Assembly (NCBI GenBank): GCA_035939775.1
Contig: DASZFO010000052.1
Location: forward strand, 1-35,095
Source: Pirellulales bacterium
GTDB taxonomy: Bacteria; Planctomycetota; Planctomycetia; Pirellulales; DATAWG01
DNA: 35,095 nucleotides
Direction: 5' to 3'
This document shows positions 8,471 to 16,775 of this stretch, piece by piece; position 1 is the stretch's first letter; each line of letters opens with the position of its first letter. Both the position numbers and the translations under genes were made by a program. The notes under the pieces were generated by a model. The model worked only from the letters and a program-made list of their open reading frames with translations. It searched no databases and was not told where the DNA came from.

Positions 8471-10108
8471 ATGATACAGTCTCGATTGCTACCGTCACGG
8501 CCAAGCCCGGCATGGATGACGTCGATCATCTTCGTCGCGGCCGCCGCCGTGGCCGACTTGGCCCGCGCCGACGATTCAACCGCCGCCAAATCCAAATCGC
8601 GTGAAGTCGCGGTCATTACCGCGGCCGACGAGAGAATCACCGGACCGCTTGCGGATTTTCGTAGCGGCCTGCTCATCGTCGATTCGAAACCCCCGCGATC
8701 GATCGATTTGATGGACCTTCAACGCCTCTCCTTCGGTTCCGTGGCCGGGGTTGCCGCGCAGTGGCTCGGCCAGGATCAGCACGATCTGGTCGGCGTCGGC
8801 TCAACCGCCTCGGGAAACGGCATCCAGGATATCCACCTTCGCCTGACCGGGCTGCCGGCAGAAAAACAAATCAAGCAACTGCGAGTCCTCCTCCGCTCGC
8901 CGCTTTCGGCCTGGCGGCTGGATACGGCCGAGTCGCCCGACTGGCGGCTGGTCGTCGAGCGCTTCGGCAATTCGCCGATGGCCGAAGTGTTTCTCGAGCC
9001 CCCCGCCTCCGACGTCTTCAATCAGCAGTTTCAAATCACGCTGACTTACTCCGACGGTTCCACGGAAAAAATCGCCTGCGCCGCCACGACGCACACGAGC
9101 GACAAGCTAAAAACGGGGGCCCAAACCGCGGATGCTGAAAAGCAACTGCATTTCAAAGCCGAACTGGGCGCCGGCGACGTCATCGTCGGCAAGCTAGTGC
9201 AAATGACGGACGAGAGCCTAACGCTGAAAACGACCTGGCAACCCAATGTGCGAATTCCGCTACTACATGTTCAGGGCTTGCTTTGCGAACCCGCCCTACC
9301 GGAAGCGGCCAGCCGCTATCAACAGGCCCTGGTAAAGCCCGGCAGTGAAGATCTCGCGATCGTCGTCGCCAAAGACGGCGGCCTGGCCGAAATTCCTGGC
9401 CACTTGAAGCAATGGGAATGCCAACAGCTTCACTTCGTCTACGAGGGCCAAGAGCAGACCATCCAAACCGCGCGTGTGCAGGCCCTGGTTTTGGCCGCTC
9501 ATCCGCCAGTCCATTCCACGGCCGCCTTTCAGGTCGTTCGCCTGCAAACGGGCGACACTCTGTCGGGTTCATGGGTGGCGGTCAACGACAACAGCATTTC
9601 CATGAATAGCCCCTGGGGCGATACGTGGGAAATTCCAATCGAAAGCATTTCGGAAATCGGCACCCGCAACGGCAACCTCGTTCATTTGTCCGATCTCGAT
9701 CCAGTTTCCGTCGAACAAGTGCCTTATTTCGGCCGCCTTATGCATTATCGCCGCGACCAGTCCTTGGAGGGCAGCCCCTTGAAGATCAAAGGCAAGTTCT
9801 ATGCCAAGGGCTTGGCGGTCCACTCGCGTTGTCTGCTCGCCTACACACTGGACGGCCAATTTGCCAATTTCAAAACGTTGGTTGGCTTCGATGACGACGC
9901 CGGGACTCGCGGCCGTGTCAACTGCCGAGTGCTGGCCGATGGTAAGGAACTCTTCGCCAATCCCGACCTCCGCGCCGACCAGGAACCGCAAACCCTCGAC
10001 CTTTCCGTCGCCGGAGCCAAGCTTCTAACACTGGAAGTCGATTTCGGCGAAAACGAAGATACAGGCGATCGCGTCATCTGGGCCCAACCGCGCTTGTTCC
10101 GCAAATAG
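8471..10108 (+). CDS. Secreted protein with C-terminal NPCBM carbohydrate-binding domain
   Basis: From ATG 8471 the protein has 545 residues. The open frame extends upstream to 8108, but that part overlaps the hairpin repeat and has no coding character. ATG 8471 is followed by a signal peptide (AWMTSIIFVAAAAVADLARA). The middle contains two related beta-rich segments (DLMDLQRLSFGSV and IPLLHVQGLLCEP types). The C-terminal ~145 residues form an NPCBM domain: YFGRLMHYRRDQSLEGSPLK, GKFYAKGLAVHSRCLLAYTL, FKTLVGFDDDAGTRGRVNCR and the closing VDFGENEDTGDRVIWAQPRL. NPCBM modules bind glycans and are common in planctomycete secreted proteins. No catalytic domain is visible. A TolB-type gene follows 17 bp downstream, so co-transcription is likely. 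Confidence 0.75.
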   Translation: MIQSRLLPSRPSPAWMTSIIFVAAAAVADLARADDSTAAKSKSREVAVITAADERITGPLADFRSGLLIVDSKPPRSIDLMDLQRLSFGSVAGVAAQWLGQDQHDLVGVGSTASGNGIQDIHLRLTGLPAEKQIKQLRVLLRSPLSAWRLDTAESPDWRLVVERFGNSPMAEVFLEPPASDVFNQQFQITLTYSDGSTEKIACAATTHTSDKLKTGAQTADAEKQLHFKAELGAGDVIVGKLVQMTDESLTLKTTWQPNVRIPLLHVQGLLCEPALPEAASRYQQALVKPGSEDLAIVVAKDGGLAEIPGHLKQWECQQLHFVYEGQEQTIQTARVQALVLAAHPPVHSTAAFQVVRLQTGDTLSGSWVAVNDNSISMNSPWGDTWEIPIESISEIGTRNGNLVHLSDLDPVSVEQVPYFGRLMHYRRDQSLEGSPLKIKGKFYAKGLAVHSRCLLAYTLDGQFANFKTLVGFDDDAGTRGRVNCRVLADGKELFANPDLRADQEPQTLDLSVAGAKLLTLEVDFGENEDTGDRVIWAQPRLFRK

Positions 10109-10125
10109 AAAACGGAGAGCGAATC

Positions 10126-11067
10126 ATGATTCCGATTTCTCTGCAACGATACCGTCTTGGTTCATTCCTAGCATGCTTACTCGCCAGCGGGTGGTTTCCG
10201 CCTCCCACTCTTCTGGCCGAGGATGTCCCGCGCCTTACCATCGCCACGCACCGCTTCGGCGGCGTGCAGTTGATGAGCATCGGCATCGACGGCTCCAATC
10301 CCCAGCAGCTCACCAACGATCCGGACGACGCGACCCAGGCCACCTGGTGCCCCGACGGATCGAAGGTCGCCTACGTCGTTGGCCCTCGGCTCCAGGGTAA
10401 AATCAAAATCATGGATGCCGACGGGAAAAACGCCCGCGTGCTGTTGAAGGACGCCGCGCCGCAACGAACTCCACAATGGTCCCCCGACGGCAAGCAAATC
10501 GCGTTCTCGATGGTCGATAAAAGCAATGGCAATTTCAATATCTTTGTCGTCAACACCGACGGAACGGGGTTGAAGAACCTGACGGACGCCCCCAGGTTTT
10601 CCGCCGATCCCGCCTGGTCCCCCGACGGAAAGAAGATTGCCTACGCGTCCGATCGGCCCGGCGCTCGAATCCGCCTCTGGCTGATGAACGCCGACGGCTC
10701 CGAACAGACGGACGTTTTGGGCCGCGACCTGTATCATGCCGTCTATCCCGCCTGGTCGGTGGATGGCAAGCAAATCGTTTACGGTTCGTCGGTCGATCCG
10801 TCGCAGTGCCAGGTCATGCAGGTCAATTTCGACGGCAAAGGCGACTCGCCGATCACCACGGGCCCCAACCAGTACAGCTATCCGGCCTGGTCTGCGGACG
10901 GGCAATATCTGGCCTACGTGTCGGATCCCGGCGCAGAAGCTGGCGATCTGTGCATCTACGACGTGGTCGCTGGCAAGCATCGCGTGGTCCTGAAGGGCGA
11001 AGTCTTCCAAGAACTATTTCGCGACGCCCGTCCCTCATGGGTTCCCAAGCAACCTCCAAAGCAATGA
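10126..11067 (+). CDS. Secreted TolB-type (PD40 repeat) beta-propeller protein
   Basis: The protein has 313 residues. ATG 10126 has GGAG about 8 nt upstream and opens a signal peptide (LGSFLACLLASGWFPPPTLL, cleavage near LLAED). Five PD40/WD40-like repeats follow, each with a W(S/C)xDG core: TWCPDGSKVAYV, QWSPDGKQIAFS, AWSPDGKKIAYAS, AWSVDGKQIVYGS and AWSADGQYLAYVS. This is the TolB C-terminal propeller fold without the TolB N-terminal domain, so it is a TolB-like protein and not Tol-Pal TolB itself. Its stop overlaps the start of the next gene (ATGA at 11064-11067), indicating translational coupling. Propellers of this kind act as periplasmic binding modules. The partner is unknown. Confidence 0.8.
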   Translation: MIPISLQRYRLGSFLACLLASGWFPPPTLLAEDVPRLTIATHRFGGVQLMSIGIDGSNPQQLTNDPDDATQATWCPDGSKVAYVVGPRLQGKIKIMDADGKNARVLLKDAAPQRTPQWSPDGKQIAFSMVDKSNGNFNIFVVNTDGTGLKNLTDAPRFSADPAWSPDGKKIAYASDRPGARIRLWLMNADGSEQTDVLGRDLYHAVYPAWSVDGKQIVYGSSVDPSQCQVMQVNFDGKGDSPITTGPNQYSYPAWSADGQYLAYVSDPGAEAGDLCIYDVVAGKHRVVLKGEVFQELFRDARPSWVPKQPPKQ

Positions 11068-12866
11068 AAATGCCCACGCACAATTCGAAGACATTCGGCG
11101 GCGCGTTCGCCGCTCGAAATACTGCCGCAGCTTCAATCCTGCCCCTCTTATGCCTCCTGGCCGCCATCGCCGCGGCCCGCGCCGATGACCCACCGCGCCT
11201 GGATATTCACGAATGGTCGGTCTGGCTGACAGAGCCCACGCAAAACCAAATCAATGCCCTGGCCGGCTATCCCAGCGCCATGCCCGGATTGGTTGATACG
11301 CCGCGCAGCCGCCGCCCCGAGACCGAGGGTCCCAGCGTCTCGCCCCTCAGCCTGATTTCGTTTTCCGGAAAACCCGCCGACGCGGTCAATCTTTCGCTGC
11401 GAATGACCAACGGCCGCTTCCTCGCCCATTGGCCGCCGGCCGACGCGAAAAACAACCGCCTGGCATGGAACGATTTGAAGTTGACGGCGCCCGCGGCCGA
11501 GGCCCCTTACGGCTTCGTCCCCGACGACCACTGGTTTGCTCGAGCGCGCCAATCGAACAGCCTGCAAGTCCAACGAGGGAGCCGGGTAGAACGCTTCATC
11601 GCTTACGATCCGGAACTAAATGTTCCACTGTCGTTGCGCGTCGACGGCGGGCCGGATCGCTACCAGATCATCAATTCGGGCAAGTATTCGCTGAAAGACG
11701 TGTTGCTGATCGTGCCTGCATCGAAAGGCCGACGGATCGGCTGGCTCGATGATTTGCCTGCGCCGAAGAATCCCGCTCCCGTCAAGACTCCGCCGGCCGC
11801 GACTGGCTCGCCGAATCCCGGCGGTGCGGCGGTGGCCCAGGCGCTCGACGCCGTGAAAGCGGCGACAGCCCAATTGCGCGCCGCCTCCGCTAGGATGCAA
11901 TCGGGCGCCGATAAGCCCGCCGACGGCAGATTCGTCAAGCTCGTACATGTCGAAACCGGTAAGGCCCTGGGCATCGCTGGCGACTCTGATGAAGATTCTG
12001 CCCAAGCTGAATTGGCCCAAGATGAACCGAATGATACGCGCATATGGAAAATCGAAAAAGATGGCGACTTCTTCAAATTGCTCAACCGCAAAAGCGGCAA
12101 GGTGCTGGACGTGCAGCGCGAATCGAAATCGGAGGGCGCCGCCGTCATTCAATGGCCCGACAAAGCGGAAGTCGAAAACCAACTTACGCAGGACAACCAG
12201 CGGTGGTCCTGGGATGGCAGTGGAGCCGAGCGTCGGCTGACAAATAAGCTGAGCAATCTCGTTCTCGATATCGACGGAACTGGGAAACTGGTCCAGCGCC
12301 TCGCCGATCCGGGTGCCAGGCGGCAACTGTGGCGCGTTGTAGAGGTCAAAGAGGGGGTCAAGGATAAGTCGATCGACATCTTGGCCGAAGTGCAAATGAG
12401 CACGCCGCTGGGAATAGACCAACTCAACGTGCAAGCGATCACTCCGCTTCGCGACCGGCTCGTTGCCGCCGGCCTAACAGAAAGCGAGACCGACCTCCTC
12501 CTTTCCCTGTATAGCAAGTCGTTCTTTCAATCCCGCGAGCCGGTCTTGATCTGCCGATTGCCGCAAGCCACCGTCGACGAATGGCTCCCGCTGGAAGTCG
12601 ATCTCGGCACCGCGAAAATCACCCGCGTCGCGCTGGTCCTGTGTTTCAAAGTTGACCCGCTGATTCGCGACCAGGTCCAACAGCTTATCGAGCAATTGGG
12701 CGACGACGACTATGCCAACCGCGAACAGGCCGAGCGAAAACTCCGCGACCTGGGACGGATGGCCATCCCCGCCCTCAAGGAAGCCGTCAATAGCCCAGAC
12801 CCCGAACGAGTCATGCGCGCCGAGCGCCTCCTCCTCTGCCAAAACGAGCGCCTGGACGGAAAATAA
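11064..12866 (+). CDS. Secreted protein with ricin-B-like lectin domain and C-terminal HEAT-type segment
   Basis: From ATG 11064 the protein has 600 residues. A longer upstream frame runs inside the TolB-like gene and is rejected in favour of this start, which overlaps the TolB-like stop by ATGA and precedes a signal peptide (AAASILPLLCLLAAIAAARA). The N-terminal ~230 residues are beta-rich and unrecognised (HEWSVWLTEPTQNQI). After a Pro/Ala linker comes a ricin-B/RICIN-type domain (FVKLVHVETGKALGIAGDS, FFKLLNRKSGKVLDVQ, RRLTNKLSNLVLDIDGTG). The end carries a HEAT-type helical pair (YANREQAERKLRDLGRMAIP). It is the last gene of the run and is likely periplasmic or surface-located and glycan-binding. 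No enzyme motif is visible. Confidence 0.7.
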   Translation: MKMPTHNSKTFGGAFAARNTAAASILPLLCLLAAIAAARADDPPRLDIHEWSVWLTEPTQNQINALAGYPSAMPGLVDTPRSRRPETEGPSVSPLSLISFSGKPADAVNLSLRMTNGRFLAHWPPADAKNNRLAWNDLKLTAPAAEAPYGFVPDDHWFARARQSNSLQVQRGSRVERFIAYDPELNVPLSLRVDGGPDRYQIINSGKYSLKDVLLIVPASKGRRIGWLDDLPAPKNPAPVKTPPAATGSPNPGGAAVAQALDAVKAATAQLRAASARMQSGADKPADGRFVKLVHVETGKALGIAGDSDEDSAQAELAQDEPNDTRIWKIEKDGDFFKLLNRKSGKVLDVQRESKSEGAAVIQWPDKAEVENQLTQDNQRWSWDGSGAERRLTNKLSNLVLDIDGTGKLVQRLADPGARRQLWRVVEVKEGVKDKSIDILAEVQMSTPLGIDQLNVQAITPLRDRLVAAGLTESETDLLLSLYSKSFFQSREPVLICRLPQATVDEWLPLEVDLGTAKITRVALVLCFKVDPLIRDQVQQLIEQLGDDDYANREQAERKLRDLGRMAIPALKEAVNSPDPERVMRAERLLLCQNERLDGK

Positions 12867-12902
12867 CAAACCCGCCTCGCCGACGAAATACGTCGAGTTC
12901 CT

Positions 12903-13152
12903 TCCTAACGCTGACAGTGTTCCAAAACCTTATGCCGTGGTAGTCCGCAAAGGCGAAATGCTGTAACGGTTCCCAGTTTGGCGCGCTGGCGACTAATGTG
13001 CTCCCTTCGGGATCGGTCATCCCCGTGTGGTGATATCCACCCACTCGCCGCACCGGATAGCCTCGCCGCTCCAGCTTCTCGATCGCGCGTTCGCAGGGCG
13101 CAGTGATGAAGCTGGAGAAGAGCACTAGAATGACGCACCGCCGCGGGTCCAT
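12903..13152 (-). pseudogene. Possible thioredoxin-like fragment
   Basis: On the - strand from ATG 13152 the reading gives CVILVLFSSFITAPCERAIE and then KLERRGYPVRRV, similar to the first strand, the (C)xPC site and the first helix of small thioredoxin-fold proteins. The expected first Cys of the CxxC is not present (ITAPC). After the GYPVRRV strand the sequence loses resemblance, and the open frame runs on antisense into the end of the ricin-B-like gene, so it is probably a broken fragment. The assignment rests on about 35 residues and is tentative. Confidence 0.35.
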
Positions 13153-13575
13153 CGGGTGGTTGGAGGGGCGCGGCGCCCTTGGCCGCTGCGGCCGCTCGGG
13201 GGGCTCTGAGATCAAATCTCGCTCTCGATCACGACAGCAGAGATACTAGGAATCTACTGACGGCCCGTGTCGCTTGCAAGCGCGCAGTCTTAGTGGTCAG
13301 AGTGGGATAATAAGGGCCGACTTTTGAGCACAAAGGGAGGATTCCTTGCGCCAAAGGGATGCGATATTGGTCCGGACCAGTCCCGTGTTTAAGACCGACG
13401 CGGCAAAATGCCGCTGGCAGGCGCGCTCATGAGGACGCTTCTGTTTGGGTGTCAAGAGCGTGCAATGGGCTGCTTCCATCCTGCTTCGGCCGACACCTCG
13501 ACGCGGCGAGCTTATTCGGCAAATCTACTTCGGTGAAATCGACCGGCTTGATTTCTACTTACGCCTTGGATGCTC

Positions 13576-13626
13576 CGGTCCGCCCGACCGACGTAGTTTC
13601 GCAACCGCGGTCGATCCGACCGACGC
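13576..13626 (+). repeat. 51-bp two-hairpin dispersed repeat, copy 2
   Basis: The left arm CGGTCCGCCCGACCGACG and right arm CGGTCGATCCGACCGACGC are imperfect direct repeats of each other, separated by TAGTTTCGCAACCG. Each arm can also fold on itself (CGGTC/GACCG; CGGTCG/CGACCG). The copy at 21547-21597 differs at one of 51 positions. Here it sits just before a truncated IS66 transposase. Confidence 0.8.
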
Positions 13627-13678
13627 GGCTAATCGTCTCGCATTCCCGAACGCGTTTTCAGGCAGCGATCGTGGCTAA

Positions 13679-13846
13679 ATCGCGGCGGCAATCCACTTCA
13701 GCCTGATTGCCTCGTGCCTGCGCAACAACGTCGAACCGTTCGCCTATCTCCGCGACCTGCTCACGCGCCTGCCGGCTCTCCTGCCGGGCGCCACGCGCGA
13801 CGACCTTTGCTCCCTGTTCCCCGACCGCTGGCAGCCGGCCAAATAA
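13679..13846 (+). mobile_element. IS66-family transposase remnant (C-terminal end)
   Basis: After a stop at 13676-13678 the frame reads AAAIHFSLIASCLRNNVEPF, then AYLRDLLTRLPALLPGA, and ends PDRWQPAK before TAA 13844-13846. This is the characteristic C-terminus of IS66 transposases (a LIASC..R..(V/I)(D/E)PFAYLRD(V/L)LTRL segment closing with LPDRW). The remaining ~450 residues are absent. The segment GGGTTCCACCGGACGCTCAC at 13886-13905 may be the right terminal inverted repeat, but no left end is present to compare. A copy of the 51-bp dispersed repeat lies about 50 bp upstream, where the transposase body would be expected. Confidence 0.75.
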
Positions 13847-14130
13847 ATCCGCTCGCAATGCCAGCCGTTGCGCAATTCAGCAAACGGGTTCCACCGGACG
13901 CTCACGAAATAGACGCTCCCAAGGCTTGAGCCCAACCCGATTCAGAATCCGCATGAACTGTGTCCGCAGGTTCTGTGTATTCGTCGTTCGACCCGAATTG
14001 AGAAATTGAAAACGCCTGCCATCGATGGGAATTTCATGGACTTCCACGATGGCTCCGACTACAAATGGGTTAGTTCGACTGGGCGGGGTGCGTTCGCGGG
14101 TGAATCAACTTTTAGGTTGGGAGGTCGCTA

Positions 14131-14928
14131 ATGAAGAAACGATCGCAATTGCAGCAGGGCACGAACCTCGCAGATCAACTCGACACTTATTCGGCGTCGG
14201 TGCGAGCCAACCAGACTGCAGGTTGGTGGAGCAAGCGGATCCAACGCTGGACTCCCTATGCGGCCGCAGTTGGCTCGGGCCTCGCCCTGACCACCGCGTT
14301 GGACGCTGCCATCATCTATAGCGGACCGGACAGCACGCAGGTTACGGCAGGGGGCAACGGGACGTTTGGCGCCAATGTCTACATTGGTGGGCGGACGTTT
14401 CGCCTTGTTGTTGAGCACCAGTCCAGTCTATTTTCGCATAAAGGGGTCGCCAGCTTTCGTCGCGGAAATGGTGATAGCGTTCTTTCTCATGCGGGGGTTG
14501 GCTTGAAGCGTCTCTCCCAGGGTGCGGTCATCTCCAATGGCGCGGGCGGTAGCACGGCCGGTTGGGGTGGCGATTTTGCCAAGCTCGCTTACCGACGTTC
14601 CGCATTCGGTAATCCTTCTCCTCCGGGAGGCACCTGGGAGGCGGGCCAATCGGGGTTCGCGGGGATTAGGCTCAACACCGCGCATGGCCAAACTGACTAT
14701 GGCTGGATCCGGTTGGAGTGGCTGGCCGACACGCATGGCGACCCAGTCACGTTGAAAGACGACTGGGCCTACGACGATAGCGGGGCCCCGATCGCCGCCG
14801 GCGCCGGGGCCGCCGTCCCCGAGCCGAGCAGTCTCGCGCTGGTATTGCTCGCGGCCGGCTCGGCGGGCGTGCTGGCCTGGCGGAAACGCCACCGAACGGC
14901 AGCCCCCGCTTCATCAGCCGCCGGCTGA
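14131..14928 (+). CDS. PEP-CTERM sorting-signal protein
   Basis: The protein has 265 residues. GGGAGGTCGCTA directly precedes ATG 14131. A long polar N-region is followed by a hydrophobic export segment (PYAAAVGSGLALTTALDAAI). The mature part is beta-rich with Gly-rich turns and ends in the motif TDYGWIRLEWLADTHGDPVT, often seen in planctomycete PEP-CTERM proteins. At the C-terminus VPEP (residues 229-232) precedes a hydrophobic helix (LALVLLAAGSAGVLAW) and a basic RKRHR cluster, the tripartite PEP-CTERM signal recognised by exosortase. An Ala/Ser-rich tail continues about 10 residues beyond the basic cluster, slightly longer than usual. It heads an operon with CRTAC1, TPR and phosphodiesterase genes. 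No exosortase gene is in the window. Confidence 0.85.
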   Translation: MKKRSQLQQGTNLADQLDTYSASVRANQTAGWWSKRIQRWTPYAAAVGSGLALTTALDAAIIYSGPDSTQVTAGGNGTFGANVYIGGRTFRLVVEHQSSLFSHKGVASFRRGNGDSVLSHAGVGLKRLSQGAVISNGAGGSTAGWGGDFAKLAYRRSAFGNPSPPGGTWEAGQSGFAGIRLNTAHGQTDYGWIRLEWLADTHGDPVTLKDDWAYDDSGAPIAAGAGAAVPEPSSLALVLLAAGSAGVLAWRKRHRTAAPASSAAG

Positions 14929-14941
14929 AGAAACGCCATCG

Positions 14942-16732
14942 ATGACCAAAAAGGCAACCGATCCCTGGTTCCGGCCGCCCGACGCCAGCGTGGATCGACG
15001 ATGGTTTCTCAAAAGCATTGTGGCCGCAACCTTCCTAGCCGGCTGCGACCGTGCCACGCCTCGTCCCGACGCCAACTCTCCGCCGGGACCAGCGCTATTC
15101 CGCGACGCCGCCGAGGATACCGGCCTCATCTTCCGTCACGAAAATGGCATGTCGGGGGCGATGTACATGCCTGAAGTGATCGGCTCCGGCGTCGCCCTGT
15201 TCGATTACAACAACGACGGCAAGCTCGACGTGTTCGTCGTGCAGGGGGGCGTCCTGAAGCCCGGCGCGAAGCCCGAACCGAAAAAGGGCCCAACGCACAA
15301 GCTGTTCCGCAACGACATGGAAATCCTGCCCGACGGCAGCCGCGTCCTTAAGTTTACCGATGTAACCGAGGAGGCCGGGCTGAATTTTGCCGACTACGGG
15401 ATGGGCGTGGTCGCCGGCGACTACGACGGCGACGGCTTCATCGATCTGTACGTCACCTGCCTGGGCCGCAACCGGTTGCTGCACAACAACGGCGATGGCA
15501 CCTTCACCGACGTCACCGAAACCGCGGGCGTCGGCGGCGACGGCTGGAACACCAGTGCCGCCTGGGTCGATTTCGACCGCGATGGCCGGCTCGACCTGTT
15601 CGTCTGCCGCTACCTGCAGTGGACTTTCGACCGCCACAGGATGTGCCAGAACCCGGCGAGCGGCAACGACTACTGCGGCCCGAGATCGTTCGAACCGGCC
15701 CGATCGCGCCTGTATCGCAACTTGGGCAACGGCCGGTTCGAAGAAATATCGATCTCGTCCAGGATCGCGAGCAAAGCCGGCGCGGCGCTGGGTGTGGTCT
15801 GCGCCGACTTCAACGGCGACGGTTGGCCGGACCTGCTGGTGGCTAACGATGGGATGGAAAACCACCTCTGGATCAACCAGAAGGACGGCACGTTCAAGGA
15901 AGAGGCGCTGGCCCGGGGCTGCGCCCTTGATTGCGGCGGCGACGCCGAGGCCAACATGGGAGTCATCGCCGCCGACTTCCACAACAGCGGCCGGGACGAC
16001 CTGTTCATCACCCATCTGATCACCGAGCACGCCACCTTCTATCGGAATCTGGGCGGAGGGCAGTTCGAGGACCAGACGACGCGCCTGGGACTGGATGCGG
16101 CAACCCGTGCCTTCACCGGCTTTGGCGCCTGTGCCATCGATTACGACAACGACGGCCGCCTAGACATTTTCGCCGCCAACGGGGCGGTGAAGGTGCTCGA
16201 TGCCCAGGTAAAGGCTGGCTTCCAACCCCCGTTGCGCCAGCGCTGTCAGTTGTTCCACAACGATGGTGGGCCCAAGCTGCGTTTCGCCGAAGTCACCGAA
16301 GGCGCCTTCCTGAAGGTGGAGGACGTCGGACGCGGCGTGGCCTGCGGCGATTTCCGTAACAACGGCGCCGTTGACCTGGTGGTGGCCAACAACAACGGAC
16401 CGCTGCGCTTGCTGCTCAACCAAGTCAGGCAAAAGAACCACTGGCTCGGCCTGCGTCTCGTGGACGGCCCCGTCGGGCGGCGCTTCGATGTGTTGGGAGC
16501 GGTGGCGACGCTGGAGCGGAGCGGCCAGCCATCGCTGCGACGGCGCTGTGCCACGGACGGCAGCTACCTGTCATCCAGCGATCCACGCGTGGTGTTCGGC
16601 CTGGACAATTCCGCGGCCTTCGACTGCGTCCGCGTGCTTTGGCCGGATGGATCGACGGAGGCGTGGCGGGGTCTGGCGGCGGACCAATATCACGAGCTGG
16701 CAAAGGGAACGGGGCGGAAAGAACAAGCGTAG
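14942..16732 (+). CDS. CRTAC1-type lipoprotein: VCBS/FG-GAP repeats plus ASPIC/UnbV domain
   Basis: The protein has 596 residues. The N-terminus carries a Tat-type RRWFLK (residues 19-24) and a lipobox LAGC with Cys at residue 35, so Tat export and lipid anchoring are likely. Seven-bladed FG-GAP/VCBS repeats follow, with calcium-binding-type loops DYNNDGKLD, DYDGDGFID, DFDRDGRLD, DFNGDGWPD and DYDNDGRLD, and a degenerate DFRNNGAVD. Residues ~495-585 form the ASPIC/UnbV domain (NHWLGLRLVDGPVGRRFDVLG, reported here in two parts: NHWLGLRLVDG and GRRFDVLGAV; then VRVLWPDGSTEAW). The gene starts 13 bp after the PEP-CTERM gene and is followed by a TPR gene. The family is abundant in planctomycetes and often sits beside TPR proteins, but its role is poorly defined; surface binding is inferred. 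Confidence 0.88.
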   Translation: MTKKATDPWFRPPDASVDRRWFLKSIVAATFLAGCDRATPRPDANSPPGPALFRDAAEDTGLIFRHENGMSGAMYMPEVIGSGVALFDYNNDGKLDVFVVQGGVLKPGAKPEPKKGPTHKLFRNDMEILPDGSRVLKFTDVTEEAGLNFADYGMGVVAGDYDGDGFIDLYVTCLGRNRLLHNNGDGTFTDVTETAGVGGDGWNTSAAWVDFDRDGRLDLFVCRYLQWTFDRHRMCQNPASGNDYCGPRSFEPARSRLYRNLGNGRFEEISISSRIASKAGAALGVVCADFNGDGWPDLLVANDGMENHLWINQKDGTFKEEALARGCALDCGGDAEANMGVIAADFHNSGRDDLFITHLITEHATFYRNLGGGQFEDQTTRLGLDAATRAFTGFGACAIDYDNDGRLDIFAANGAVKVLDAQVKAGFQPPLRQRCQLFHNDGGPKLRFAEVTEGAFLKVEDVGRGVACGDFRNNGAVDLVVANNNGPLRLLLNQVRQKNHWLGLRLVDGPVGRRFDVLGAVATLERSGQPSLRRRCATDGSYLSSSDPRVVFGLDNSAAFDCVRVLWPDGSTEAWRGLAADQYHELAKGTGRKEQA

Positions 16733-16733
16733 C

Positions 16734-16753
16734 CGTCACGCGTCCGCGTGACG
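16734..16753. promoter_or_regulatory. Intercistronic 9-bp hairpin
   Basis: CGTCACGCG (16734-16742) and CGCGTGACG (16745-16753) are exact reverse complements around a 2-nt centre. The element starts 2 nt after the CRTAC1 stop codon and ends 22 nt before the TPR start. There is no T-tract, so a transcript-stabilising or attenuating hairpin, or a REP remnant, is more likely than a full terminator. Confidence 0.5.
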
Positions 16754-16775
16754 ATTCTACTGCCAGGCATGCACC

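Larger units (their letters stand above)
13153..14130. other. Stretch of decayed and repeat DNA between two operons
   Basis: No intact gene is visible. The stretch holds a 12-bp palindrome (TGGTCCGGACCA, 13368-13379), an intact copy of the 51-bp dispersed repeat (13576-13626), and the end of an IS66-type transposase (13679-13846). Open frames at 13359-13706 (+) and 13297-13479 (-) lack family resemblance. The last ~200 bp before the PEP-CTERM gene contain no clear promoter. A strong ribosome binding site (GGGAGG at 14119-14124) precedes ATG 14131. Confidence 0.55.

Noticed and set aside
15095-16030. 311-codon open frame on the - strand
   Set aside because: It is the mirror of the Asp/Gly-rich VCBS repeats of the CRTAC1 gene, which yields Val/Ala/Glu-rich antisense frames.
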